Shown here piece by piece: positions 46,789 to 59,169 of a DNA stretch of 64,000 nt. Position 1 is the stretch's first letter. Each line of letters begins with the position of its first letter. Source of the DNA: Meconema thalassinum (taxonomy: Eukaryota; Arthropoda; Insecta; Orthoptera; Tettigoniidae); assembly GCA_946902985.2 (NCBI GenBank), contig OX336395.1, forward strand, positions 285,071,065-285,135,064, given 5' to 3'. Below the pieces are notes generated by a model. The model had not been told where the DNA came from. It ran no database searches and saw only the letters and a list, made by a program, of their open reading frames with translations. The position numbers and the translations under genes were made by a program.

Positions 46789-47484
46789 TATAAACAAAAA
46801 TAAATATCATATCATTTTGTCCAAATTATCTTGTACAAACCTGTGGTCATTTGTTGAGTCCATAGGGAACCACCCATAAATTAAATTTAAATTTTTGTTT
46901 ATAGAAATATCAATATAGCCTTGTACATTTCCCAGTCAACAACCAGTAGTGTCTTGTACCGTTTGTCAATACATGGCCATTATTCAAGAAAGCAATCATT
47001 GTCCTAGTCATGTACAGGTTTTTGTCTACGAGTTTTCAGTAGTGGTAAAATGGAATAGCATTTTATGTTAGGCTTACCTGAGTTTTAAATACTTCACTGC
47101 CTGGAAACAATAGTTGCACTCTACTGCGTCTCGGGTTTAGAGCAACTGCTACGGCGGTAGGGTTTTTCTTTCCAAGTTTCTAAAAATAAATAAAATAAAC
47201 CGCTATGAATACCTAAATTCAGGTTAATACATGCATTTCATAAAATAAAATAATATCAAACAAAAAATTTAACAAGTTAGTTTTAAAAAATAATCTGTCC
47301 TTCACTTTCACTGGCTTGTTGCTGTTTCCTTCTAGTGGGCTCAAAAGTGCAATGGTTTCTTGTATCTCAGACATGTAAGGTATACCGGTTATCTGCAAAC
47401 AAATAAATAAATAAAAATCATTAATTACAAATTTAAAGTTCATTAGCATGAAATTATTAAAATAATCATTCATAGGTACTTACC

Positions 47485-48699
47485 AACAACAAAGAGGCTT
47501 TTTTTTTCAAACTTCAGTTCAGAGCTCCATTGTATACGTCCGTTTGCTAAAATGGCAAGTGCATCACTAACGCAATCGTTAACAGTTAGCCTAGCAACAG
47601 AGAGAGTTGCATTTTCTCAGCGTTTTGACCTTGGAATGTTGTCTCTCCCACATGTGTTCCCACGCCTCCCCACATTCCTCAATCTGACTAAGATTCGTGT
47701 ACTATATACTAGTTTCAGGTTTTTAATAAGGATCCAAAATGGCTACCTCTTATACATAGGTTGAACGGCTGTCTAGGAACCAAAATGGCGGTCTCTGTGT
47801 TAAAACGCCAGACCTCCTAGCCTCTACCAGCCAAGTAACCTGACCCTTTACTTCCTGCCCACGTAGACATTCTTGTGTTATCAGCAGTCGCTCTGATAAG
47901 GCCTGGCCAGGTCGTGTATTGAGTGCAAGCAAGCAACACAGTTCTGTAGCATTCAAAACGTGTGTGTCTTATTATTATTATACAAATTATTATTATTATT
48001 AAACATTTTACTGTAATAATAATTACTAGCAAACGGCCATCCTCAATACATGATCATGTTAACCACATACTTTCACGTAAAACACATGACTTTACCCAGT
48101 TCAATATTTAGTTTATAACATTTCAGGCCAATGACCTTACCGTTTTGTCTCTTTGCGTACTTGCACATGACTTGGTCGAGCAAATGTTATAGGTTTCCAT
48201 ATTCTAAAACCATTTACTGTGCCAGACAGCAGTCTCTCTTATTACCGTTTACTAGCATGCTAAAGATCCCCTTCAGGGTAAAAAAATCCTAGCACACTTA
48301 ACACATTTTCAAATATTCGCCCCCATCCGTCATAGGAAATATCACAAAACCAACCGTCAAAATAAGCCGCCCCGCCATCGCACCAAAATAGTAATTCATT
48401 TCTTCCGGGCACGGTCTTCGAAATCGCCATGAGGAATTTTTGAAATATTCTTCATAGGAAATATCTGTAAAAAGGGATTTTTTTAAAATATTCACCTTCA
48501 TTCGTTTGTCATATAGGAAAATATCAAAAAGCGCTCCCTCTCCCTGCTGCCCCATCTAAATAGCCATTTCCTGTATTCACCATGGCCAGTCATAGCCTCG
48601 TTGTAGCATACTTCAAGCGCTACCGGCTCTCTGTCTACAAACACTCTTTTATTTTAAAAAATATTATTTTTAAATGCATAGTTTTTGTCTTAGAGACTT
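47485..48699. other. intergenic part of composite element, no gene called
   Basis: It includes an (ATT)n tract at about 47970-48002 and paired 'cataggaaatatc' motifs at 48340-48530. Short open frames here are low-complexity or repeat-driven and have no recognised homology. Confidence 0.35.
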
Positions 48700-49730
48700 G
48701 ACATTTATTTTATTGGTAGAGGGGTTAGAGATCTTTCATTTATGTCAAACAAATTTATTTGTAAACTTGTTAGTTTCCAAAATAGTAAAAATTAAAATTT
48801 AAGTGTTTTCAAAAAATCTAAAAAAAAAAAAAACGTTTTATTATAAAAACATAAAGGTCATAGAGACCATTTGTTTGAACTATTGAACAACGTTCTACCA
48901 AGTTTGGTTTTCAAACTATAGTCTACTTTTAAAATCAAAAATTTTCAAAAAAATTCAAATAATATAATACGTGATCCAGAGCAAAGCGCCCTTCACCCCA
49001 ACGCCAGCAATACCTCATTCGTTAACATCCGACCAACCATTCGCCAATTATCGCCAATGTACGCGAGAAAGTAGGCTATCAGTTTTTTTCCTCCTACACC
49101 CTTGAAACTTGCTGTCCTCCTGGAGGGCATAGCCACCTTTCATTAACGTCAAACATTTTTTTTTCCAAAATTCACCGTTTCCAAAATAGCGCCAATTTAA
49201 AAACCAAGACTTTTGATTTTTTTTTAAATATTATCACACATTCTTAGCAACGAGGACGTCATCCCAGCGCCAACAACACCTCGTTCGTTAAAATCCGACC
49301 ATGCGTTTGGGAGATATCGGCAAAGTTTATATGAAAGTAGGGGACTAAACAGTTGTCATCATCCCACTACTGTCAAGTTTTTATCCTAGAAATTTGAAAT
49401 TTATTTTGGGGGTAGAGGGGGTAGGGACCATTCATTTACGTCAAACAAACTTGTTAGTTTCCAAAATATAGGAATTTCAAAATGAACTGTTTTCAAAAGA
49501 ACTTAAAAATAAAAAAGTTTTATTCTAAAAAATAAAAGTCATAAAGACCATTCGTTTGAACCATAGCACAACGTTCTATCATGGTTGGTTTTTAAACTAT
49601 CGCCTACTTTCAAAAACAAAAATTTTCTAAAATTATTTGAAGAATATAACGAGTCGTCCATAGGAAAGAGGACGTCAGCCCGAGTCCAACGATATGTTGC
49701 ATGCCCATGGTTTCGCGAAATATACATAAA
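48700..49730 (+). repeat. diverged direct repeats, about three units
   Basis: Three stretches (about 48712-49075, 49125-49345 and 49405-49720) share 'ttagtttccaaaata', 'gaccattYgtttgaac', 'aacgttctaYca' and 'gaggacgtcaKcccRRcgcc'. They are AT-rich, non-coding and rich in A/T homopolymers. They may be a separate insertion inside the composite element. Confidence 0.6.
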
Positions 49731-49731
49731 A

Positions 49732-49791
49732 GGTCAGCGTGGCCGAGTGGCTAGTGTCACTATTTTAAACCCGTCACCCCCCCCCCCCCCT
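49732..49791 (+). other. tRNA-like head fragment and poly-C run
   Basis: 'cagcgtggccgagtggctag' resembles a tRNA/SINE A-box region, but no B box follows at the right distance, so it is not called a tRNA. A run of about 12 C follows at 49779-49790. Confidence 0.35.
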
Positions 49792-50360
49792 ACTAACAAC
49801 GTATAACATAGCGTCAGTACGAATCCACGTAGAAAGCGCCATTCAGAGAATGAAAGTTTTTTAAATATCGAGTAATGAAATCACAATAGATTTATTGCCT
49901 CATATCGATACAATTGTTCACATTGTTGGTGTCTCGGCGAATGTTTGCGCCACTCTAATTAAATCGAATGAATAATTAAAACAACTTGGCAATTTTTTTA
50001 ATGGCATAGTGGCGGAAATCAGTGATAAACTGGTACCTATAATCTAACAACATTACAGCGATTTCGAGTTAATTTGCACAAATTCATGACAAAAACAAAT
50101 TCCTTATCTTACTGTGTTAACATTTTCACACCGGTATTTCAGTGCTCCTTACGGGTATATTATTGTCATTGTTAACCCAAGACTGAGCAAATGCTCACTG
50201 CCGATTTCAAGAAGTGTTAAGAAAAGGGTTGGATCATTTACACTGCCCAACAAAAATGATCACTAGAAAAATAAAATAAGTCTATGTGTATTTTCTATCT
50301 CGGTGTGACATTAACCGTAGCGACCATTCTAGGGTTAGGAAAACATCTGCAGATTCTGAA

Positions 50361-52215
50361 TTATTGCAGGTAATGTTCAAAATAAAACCTTTCTAATAAG
50401 GTAATTACGTAACGCAGAAATTGTTCGTTCCTAAAAAGTTTCACTAGAGTGCTTCCATTAGGTGAGTACACAAATAGTTCACAAAAGTTTATGTTTAAAA
50501 CATACATCGATATCTGCACTTGAGTGTAGTATATGTGACTCTCTTTAACTTTAACTTCACCTTCATGTGTAACATACAGATATGACACATTGCTCGAGTT
50601 TTTTTGAAACACAGGCTTTACTTGGCACAAAAATGGGCACTTTACTTCCATGAGAATAAATCCATCGGAGTGAACTACTATGCCGCCAGGACTTGAACGC
50701 AACCGTGGCTGTTCTTGTTTGATCCACAACCACAACAGTCATACAGTTTGCAGTACTCAGCTACTGTTACTTGTTCGGTGCTCCTACCATATTTTATCGC
50801 AGGTGTGTTAAGGATCTTGGAAAGAATCGTAATCACCACTTCTCAGTGTCTTTATCTGGTGTGCTTGCTGGCTGGTGGATAAGCCCAATTTCCTTTGCTT
50901 AAACCATGCAGCACAACGATATTGAAACCTTGTCCCAAATGCAATTTTGTATATTTGTTGTTTAGTAACTTTAGCGTTAGCATTGTAAAATCTTTGCACA
51001 TATTGATGCAGCACATTTAGGTGATTTATTGGTTTTAGTGATAACGTAACACCGGACATATTCGTAACAAAATAGCACCTATAAACTGCACAGGCATTCT
51101 GATCTTCAAGTTCACTAAGAATATTGACAAAGTCTTCACTCTCATTGCGTTCTACAGCATCAACTATCACTTTCTGGACAATGGAACTTGCTATCACGTA
51201 ATTTTCACTCTCGCATTCAGCTTCGAGTATATTAGTGATGGCACAATCGGTATGATTTATTTGTTGGTACAAACCAGCTTTGTTGAAAGTAGTCGATTCT
51301 GCGTGTTCAGTAATGTGCAAGTTTGGTTTTAATAGGTCCTCCATGCTCTCCCTTTTCGAATACAGGTTTTCACCAGCACACTTTGGTTTTCCCCACTGTT
51401 GTACAGTGGTTGTTTTGGAGGAGTCCCTCTCGCAGTTGATGGAAAAACACAATGCAGCAACGTGCTTACGGCGCCTTTACTGACCAGCCTTGCATTCACA
51501 ATCAACTGCAATAATGTTCCTTTTACAGTAAATCTGTAATTGAAAATCCACAGCCTGCTTCCAGTCTCCGACCGGGTTAGGAATGGAATGAGTGGAGCCC
51601 CCAACTAGCGGCGAGGATATGGACTGTGCCGGCTGTCGAGGCCTGACGCACTCTTCTGGGGCAATGATTAAATGAATGACAGATGAAATGAAGTGATAGT
51701 GGAGAGTGTTGGCGGAATGAAATGATGACAGGGAAAACCGGAGTACCCGGAGAAAAACCTGTCTGCCTCCGTTTTGTCCAGCACAGATCTCACATGGAGT
51801 GACCGGGATTTGAACCACGGACCCAGCGGTGAGAGACCGGCGTGCTGCCGAATAAGCCACGGAGGCTTCCAAATCTGTAATTAAATAAATAAATTCATTA
51901 ATTAATTATTGAATACTGCAAATAGCACTGCCCATAGTATCAACAAGATATAACAAATTACCTTAATTTTTATCGTTGTATGGTGACTGGTTAACACTCG
52001 TTTCCCTTATGCACTTTCCCTAATATTTCCTTCACGTCAAACATGTGATTACTGCTATTTAAACCTTCTCCTTTCTTAAGTGTTGATTTCCGGAAATAAT
52101 GTATGTGATGCACCACCTGAAATCCTACATTATTTACAGTAGCTGGTGCTTCTGTCAAAGTCATTTTATTGTTCTTGCCTTCATTAAGCTCTACACGTTT
52201 GTTTTGCAAGCTCAT
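50361..52215 (-). pseudogene. SWIM zinc finger + YqaJ-type viral-recombinase nuclease, decayed
   Basis: Exon 1 (52215 to about 51965, 'NNVGFQVVHHIHYFRKSTLK') reaches a donor-like |GTAATT. Exon 2 starts at the acceptor ...aattacag| near 51534, now split by a SINE, and runs to 50361. It carries a SWIM-like 'VDCECKAGQ', a stop, 'RRRKHVAALCFS', then 'TTTVQQWGKPK', and enters the nuclease at 'AAWFKQRKLGLSTSQQAHQI'. Frame breaks near 50815 and 50730 bracket 'AIKYGRSTEQVTVAEY'. Then come 'LRSSPGGIVVHSDGFILMEV' (SPGG where the family has catalytic SPDG; the E-x-K in MEVK is kept) and 'HIYYTQVQISMYVL'. YqaJ enzymes are 5'-3' exonucleases of the lambda-Exo class used in phage and viral recombination. 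This copy has lost a catalytic Asp and is broken. Confidence 0.78.
51542..51870 (-). mobile_element. full-length tRNA-derived SINE
   Basis: Minus-strand head: 'gtggcttattcggcagcac' (A box, 51848-51860) and 'ggttcaaatccc' (B box, 51805-51816). The 329-bp body ends in '...gctgtggattttc'. A perfect 12-bp target duplication, AAATCTGTAATT, flanks it at 51530-51541 and 51871-51882. A truncated sibling is at 5744-5864. It landed on the exon 2 acceptor of the YqaJ gene. Confidence 0.93.
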
Positions 52216-52302
52216 TGCAATGGCACCGTTGATCTGCCCTGTCAGCGGCCTCCCTCCACGCTGTTGTCGCTGCTTCCGCTAGGGGCGCCAGCAACTACAA
52301 AT

Positions 52303-52324
52303 CTCGCATTCGCACGCTTCCTAT
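52303..52324 (-). repeat. right candidate terminal inverted repeat
   Basis: Reverse complement pairs with 42352-42374. It lies 88 bp outside the putative start codon of the YqaJ gene. Confidence 0.5.
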
Positions 52325-55300
52325 AACCAACTACGGTAGGTATACCGTACCTTGTATGACTGATCCTGCTCTGATGATATTTACTTTTACGGCCGTCAGG
52401 TGATCTAGTATCTAGATTAATGGCCCAGAAACGGCTGTAGACTATAGTTCAAAGTTGAATATTCAGAAAATGGCTGGACAACTCAGTTAAGTCATCGGCG
52501 TCTATAATTCTCAATTGGTCATCGGCAACACAAACTCTTTTAAAAAAATTGTTCGGGAGTGATGAACCTCGATCCTGCACATGCACTTAGATTGACATTT
52601 GTCATTTACATGATGTTCATACAGTACGTTACTATTCTGGGAGTCAATACCTTTTCAAACTATTTCATAAGTGGAAGTTACTGGTAGTCAACAACTGTTA
52701 GGCCTACAATATAAAATTTATTTAATGTTGCTGACGTAATATGTATTTACATTTTAAAATGATTCTAATTGTGTCATACATTAAATCATCGATGGAAACA
52801 AAGATCCAATTTTCAATATGGTTATACCTAGTGTTAATTATCACCGTATGGTTCTCCAAAACTATCACTAGTGGCTATAACTTTTGCCACCCCACTTCTC
52901 CAGTGGCAATATAAAAGCGCGTTCTGTAGATCATTTTAGACATTGCAACACCACTTGCGGATTTTAACGAATAAAATACGGTTTCTTTTGATTACTAGTA
53001 AAACACTGGTCATTTAAGGTCATGTTTACAATATTGGATCATTTACTGTCCAGTATCTGTATTAAACGAGCACGGTACCATTACTCTCGCCTTCCCGTGA
53101 TCATTACTCGTGCCCAAAAATTATGTACGGTACATTTTCATTCTTAAGGTATGCAATAGTACGGTAGCTCATTTCTTGTGCACAAAGCGATTAATTCTAC
53201 GAATGAACAACAATCTACCATTGATGTTGTAGATTATTAACCTGTAGTGACACATTTTCTACAGTCTAAGCAATATTTATAATACAGTACCAGACTCTCA
53301 CCCTCAATCTAATGTAGACAAAATGGTGAATTTATAGGTGATAGACTTCATAATGTTTTCAATGGAACCCTCTTTCAAGGCAAGCAAGTTTGGATGCGTA
53401 ACATGTACTGGTACGGTACTTATGGGAGGAGTAGATTCACAGAACAAAGATTAAGTTCGTTTTGATGCGTAATCGTCACAACCAGCAATTTTCAAAACTA
53501 TATCCTCTTATCATTAACTGTGAAAATCACAATTGCATATTTAAGCCTAGTCTGTGCCATAGACTGACAATTCTGGGAACCAGCATAAGAATATAAACTT
53601 ATAAATGAAGGGTACCTATGAAATATATATGCTATGATATATATTCGTGAGCAGCGCTTTTCCATTCCAAGCTCCTATGAAAAATTTGGAAGATCTGAAC
53701 ACCATAGATGTGCAATTTTGTGAAAATACCTCCAATATCGACGTAAGTTTATAGGTCTACATGGCATGCATTGTATGAAAGGACACAATGTATTCATTTG
53801 ATGCTTAAGCCCATCTGTCTTGCTGAGTACTTCTATTTACGCTTGCGCTGGCAGCAGCCATACTGAGTGCAATAATTTCAACACTAATTTCAGGGAAATG
53901 CCACGTTGGTACCATGTTTCATGTACCAGGGCACTCGTCTCGAAACTACGGTACTCTAAAATTACATTACTTATACACACTCGCCTACTAACACCCCACA
54001 TGATATTAGAATTTCACTCACCGTCAAATACAAGGGGTGAAGTTTAAACCGGTTCCCAAACAAAGCAACAACATTAAGAACAATGCCAGTTATTGAATAT
54101 AAGAAGGCTAATGTTCCCATCTTTAAGGGCACGGTAGCGTTAACATGGTACATACATTTAAAAACTCAAACGTATTTGTATCAGTGGTGGCCGGTAATAA
54201 GGTTGCAGTGTTGCACAACGACCAGATTTCTTTACGAAAAACAGTCATTACGATACTGTATTAATATTTTTTAGTAATAAAAGCTGTACGTTTCCTTTTA
54301 TATGTAGGCTATAGGAATTCATAATTTTGTTCTTTAATAATTCAGGAAATATTATAGTAAGTCACTGTGAACTGTCTGAGAAGGCAAAGCGCGCCAACTG
54401 TCTAGGAGCGCTCGTCCGTTTGGTCGTTGCCAGCCCCAAGCACCGACCAGATATCAATAGTGAAGAGTATGGCAGAGATGCTAGACCGAGTAAGTCATAT
54501 TCCATTAGTTAACTCGGCTGGTCGTTGCCCGCTGTTTGCAACAAGGGATCCGAGAAGCTCCGTCAACAGGCTTGCGCATACTCGCGGTTCTCTCTCGCCC
54601 TCGTGTATAACTTACGTTGTTTTGTTCTCGTGAAGGTTTTCATGAAGACTAACTTTTATCCGATGACAATGTGATGTTCTATGAACTGCGACACTCGTGA
54701 TGAATGAGGTTCCTTCATTTTATCGTGCAATTGAATAGATTATTCGCCAGCCGCCTCTGACTTGTATTAGATTGGTTAGACAGTACGGTGCATTATATTA
54801 TTTACATCACATGTATCACTGACATGGAGAAAATAATCCTACCGTATGCAAAACGCGGATCTGCGTATTTCTTTGAATCGGTCGAGTGGCATGATGCACT
54901 CGACTTCATTCTTTAGTTATGTCTTGCAGTAAGGAAAATATCACATGTTAATATTAGAAAGCTCTACGGAATTCTACAATTTTGGCTTCACTGTGAAAGT
55001 TTGCAAACGGCTATAAGGTTATCACGGAATCAAATTGAGCTGTAAAATTCATCAATACATATAATGCACTTTTAGGGGGTCAAGGGGTAATCTAGATGAT
55101 TTTGACGTGATTTACACGTGCGGATGTGGTACGGAAGTTCTAATAAATCCCTATATTATTATGTTATGGCGTACAAGGACGAGACGAAGCTCATTTTCAG
55201 CCCCTCGGTGTCAGAAACAAAACTCGGGGATCCAAAAGCGTCCCCGAAAAGTACCTTTTAAGGCTTTAAAACTAACAGTTTCTGAGATAATACCAGAAAA

Positions 55301-58300
55301 ATAATTTTATTTAATAAGCTAATCAAGGAATGCAAGGGATAACTATGACAACGGTATCTCAACAGGTGTCATCCAACATTACATCTCCGGGGCAGATGAA
55401 CTCATTGTTCCGCCCCTTAAAACAACAATAACTAACCAAGTAACTTCCATCTCTGTCTATAAGAAGCAATGCCACTCCATTTATTACAATTCTGTGAAAG
55501 TTTGCAAATGGCTATAAGGTTATTACGGATCCCACTAAGACTGTAAAATTCATCAATGCGCTTAAGGGGGTAAAGGGGTACCCTAGAATTATTCAAACTA
55601 CTTACTCGTGCCATATGTCGTACAGAAGGTCTATTATATCTGCAAACATCAACATTATTTTCAAAAAGCCCTGAATTGAAAGAGTATTTCTGCGGCTTTT
55701 AGGAATTTGGGCCATTGGAGGCTAATACACTGAATTTTCGGGCACCACAAGCCTTCATAAATTTATTAAAGGTGTCTTCCTGTGGATGGGGATTTTATAG
55801 AACGGCGAGGGTCAGTTTTTATGTGACGTGTATTGCGTTTCTTCCATGAGATTTTCTATTTTATTTTCACGTCAGGAAGTACACTTCAGGTGAATTTAGT
55901 TTGAGAGCACATTTTAACTAATAATTTTTTTTCGACAAATGGGTACATCCAAAGGATGATTTTGTGTGAGTTAGTTATTGTTCTTTTAAAGGGCGGAATT
56001 GCAAGGTCATATGCCCGTTGATTTTGTTTGATACATATCCATACTTGGACATCTGGGTGATATGCTGTAGTCAATAGAGTTAGTTTGCCTCGTAGCCACT
56101 ATATATACTAAATAAACCTACTGTATCTATAAATATATGATTGTTTGCTTACACTATTTTCAAATTTGTTTCTTTTACGCGTTTTGGTATGTTTTTTGAC
56201 AGTTGTAAGCAAGATGTGGATTTGTCCGTCTGTCTTTCTGTGTACCTTTATGTATGCCTATATCTCATGTTCAGATGCTTGGAGCAAAGTAAAATTATGT
56301 TTGGTATCCATGAGAGTCAGTACACCAATCATTTATAAAGCTCTTCACCGTACTTCTCATGGAAGGGTGAGTCTTGGGAAAACTTTTCAAAATACATGCT
56401 AAAATAGACGAAATATAAAAAATATCCTCGAAGGACGACCAAAGCATATGTAGCGCTTCTCAATGTGAGACACAAAATTCTGGAGTATATAAACGGTCTC
56501 CTAAAACCACATTTTAATGCCCAGAAACTAACAGTGTGTGTGATATTGCCACAAAACTAACTTCGTTCTGATAAACTTATGAAGGAATGACAAACCCATA
56601 ACCATTGCAACAGTAGCTCAATTGATAATGTCTGGCTATTCATACTTAAGACCGTTCGAAGAACGGGTACTTCCACTAGTTACCTCAAACTCCCCCAGCT
56701 ACATTCCTAATATTTAAATTGCAATTATCTTTTTAGTCTCATATGCAGCTGGTAACGTAAGTAGATGTTATCTTCGGATATAATTTATGGGTTCAAATAA
56801 TTTGTGACTTATTATATTATATTATAAGGTTAAGACACATAACCATTGAATAACTTAATATTTTAAGCTCTTTATAAACATAATCATAAATGCAAAATTG
56901 TTATTAATCATGATAGGTCACATTCTATTAAGCATGAAAATGCCTTCCTAGACTATGCTTTTAAGGTACTCATCGACACTGCTCATGACATTTCATTATA
57001 TGTAATATAATTTTTTTGAAATTGATATCACTGATTCTAAAGATATAAAGTAGTGAATTTTGTCAGAAATGAAATAAAAAATAATTTGGGCGAGGGGTCG
57101 ATTTCAAAGACTTATCACAAAAATAAAAACTTGTTTTAAGACTCGATATCTTCGCTCTTTTTCAAGATAATCGAGTCATTGTAGTTGGAAATAGCTCTGC
57201 CGTATATTCGAAATGATGTATAGCAAAATCGTTTTCGTATCGTTGATTGAGGCAAATAATATTAGCTTTGTTTAACAATTTACATTATTCTGTTTTAAAA
57301 CAAAGTAAAATTGGGTGGGGACCCCTAGTTTCAATTTAACTGCATCATTCTGCTATACAATATAGCTGCATTATTTTTCTATATTTTACTTTTTAAATGA
57401 AACTAAAATCTGCATTCTAAGTGGACATTTTAACTGCCCAAGTCAAGACAAATATTGAAAAAATGAAGAGTAAGAAAACGTAAATTCAAGTTGAATTACA
57501 CATTTAGAGTAAAGAGTCTTATTTTTCTAAATCTAAAAACTTTCTGCAGCGATGGTGCCGTTTTTAGGGATTTTAGGTCAATCTTGTGCATTCCCCAACA
57601 TGTGAGTATCAACTACGTTGCTTTAGTTCTGTTTCAAAGCCAGATTAATGTGTGCTTTATCTGCTGCACCTACGCCAGACACTGTCATTTGCCAGTATTG
57701 ATGCCAGTGTTCCTTAGGGTGTCCAGATCTGACGTACTACCATCATTAAAAGGGCAAATACTGTATTTTTTTACAAGCTGCAGGTTCTTGTGTTGCACGT
57801 ACAATCTAATAATATTGAAGTGACCCACCAAAATCGTTTGTTACGTACTTCATTAATACCTAAACTAACTAACTACATGTTAAACAATCAGTACATACTA
57901 CTCATGAAATCATAATCTGTATACAATCTAATTCAAACAGAACATTTTTAGAAGAAATATTGAAACCACTGAGTTCGTCATTATTTACATTGTCTAAACC
58001 TAACATATACACATCATTTTTTGCAAACAATTATTGTTGACATGTATATCAATTGAAGTAACATGATTATTTTCAGTTTGCTTTTTATTAACGTGTTGAT
58101 TCTCTAGAAACACTGAACAATCTTTTTTCGCGTACTAGTCTTAGATACTATCTTTCATATTACAACGTAGAAGACAGAATACACAAAATAACGATTTATC
58201 TCTCACATGGCCTCATAGCAAGCGAATTAATAATACACTTTTTGTCAAATTATACAAATAGCTTAGTGTTGCCATGTGCTATCCAGAAGGAAAACTAACT

Positions 58301-59169
58301 TCCGAGAACGAGAAATAAGGTCTTCAAACGTTCCAGCGTTTTGGATGAACAATATTGAAATATGAAACAAGAATCCTCTAAGTGACAGTTGCTGAAAAGC
58401 GTGCACACGGATCATTAAAGTAAATATAAATGACATAAACAACCATAAAACTTGTATAAATTATATTTTTCTGGAAACTAAAGAAGACAAACTTTCGAAT
58501 GAGACAATAATAACACTTTCGAAAATTTCCTTGAAAATGTCTAAAGAAGGGAGTACCTGAAGCAAATACTTCTCTTCAAGTATTACTCGAATTTAGCTTC
58601 TTCCAAGCATAAATTCATTCGCGCCTCCACATGAACACACTAAACTTAATATTTGCTTCGTTTAACCTCAGGCCCTACATCAATATGGCTTCCTACTATT
58701 AAAACATCACTGTTCTATCCCTTCAGGATGGGAACTAAATGTTGAGAACATGACTTGGGAATTAAGAATTAAGGATAACGAAAAGAAAAGAAATAAACAA
58801 CTTATCATCGTTTAAGTGAACTACATACGACAAAGGATGTATTCTAACTCCAAGTGTAAATGAATTGTCAAATCGTCAGTACATATTTTGATTTTCATTT
58901 GAGCATATAAGAACACTAGGACTCGTATTGATAGATTTGGTGAACTAGATATGCATCATCTGTCTTCGACTTCAGTTGGCGAGGTTTGAGTTTTTTATCG
59001 TTGAATGATCACAACGTTTTTATCTTGCTGCGAGCTCTCTCCAGGTTCACCGCTCAACGTTTTGCTTTTCATTAATTCACTTTTGAATATTTTGTGTGAT
59101 AACCAAACTTTTCTTACCTGTTGGCATGGTAACAAACACCTCACGGACAAGTAAAATTTCCTTCGCATG
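52325..59169. other. unassigned AT-rich DNA with faint repeats
   Basis: No gene is recognised in almost 7 kb. A TATAAAA at about 52911 followed about 60 bp later by AATAAA (52971) could be a promoter/poly(A) pair or a solo LTR. Diverged direct repeats occur at 55000-55090 and 55490-55580 ('gtgaaagtttgcaaaYggct') and at 55230-55380 and 56490-56640 ('aaactaacagt', 'aaggaatg'). 56190-56250 ('tttgtccgtctgtctttctg') resembles a Helitron-type leader. Confidence 0.35.

Larger units (their letters stand above)
43584..47484 (-). pseudogene. uncharacterised spliced gene with C-terminal 'FLPTRF' domain
   Basis: Phase-0 exons with good splice signals can be followed on the minus strand: an exon ending at donor 47484|GTAAGT; 47392 to about 47312 or 47306 (acceptor tttgtttgcag|, 'ITGIPYMSEIQETIALLSPL'); 47179-47078 (acceptor tttttag|, 34 codons with 'ALNPRRSRVQLLFPGSEVFK', donor |GTAAGC); and 43880-43584 (acceptor tttatag|). 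The last exon has an in-frame TAA at 43821-43823, then 'IPFRIIKIRKLKTAYGDRVL', 'FETFLPTRF' and a stop. The C-terminal block recalls a small conserved domain in many unnamed insect proteins, but I cannot name it. Its 3.2-kb last intron holds the IAP gene and a Tc1. The first listed exon does not join cleanly in frame (poly-A run). Confidence 0.55.
42352..52324. mobile_element. candidate composite mobile element (THAP/FLYWCH, IAP, SWIM-YqaJ)
   Basis: Imperfect inverted repeats flank the interval: 42352-42374 (ATAGGGACCGTGCGAATGGC...) and 52303-52324, whose reverse complement is ATAGGAAGCGTGCGAATGC.... Both ends lie 100-150 bp outside the outermost start codons. Between them are a plus-strand THAP + FLYWCH gene and, converging on it, minus-strand genes for an uncharacterised spliced protein, an IAP and a SWIM + YqaJ nuclease. 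A Tc1 (1465 bp) and a SINE (341 bp with its target copy) inserted later, leaving an original size near 8.2 kb. All original genes are broken. No known transposase or DNA polymerase was seen and no target duplication was clear. That this is one element is inference. Confidence 0.5.

Noticed and set aside
48298..48555. 85-codon minus-strand open frame
   Set aside because: Contains duplicated 'cataggaaatatc' repeats; no homology recognised.
52880..52990. Solo LTR or promoter (TATAAAA ... AATAAA)
   Set aside because: Suggestive spacing, but no flanking repeats, TG...CA ends or coding region to confirm it.
57491..57823. 110-codon plus-strand open frame
   Set aside because: AT-rich, hydrophobic by composition, no recognised domain or splice context.
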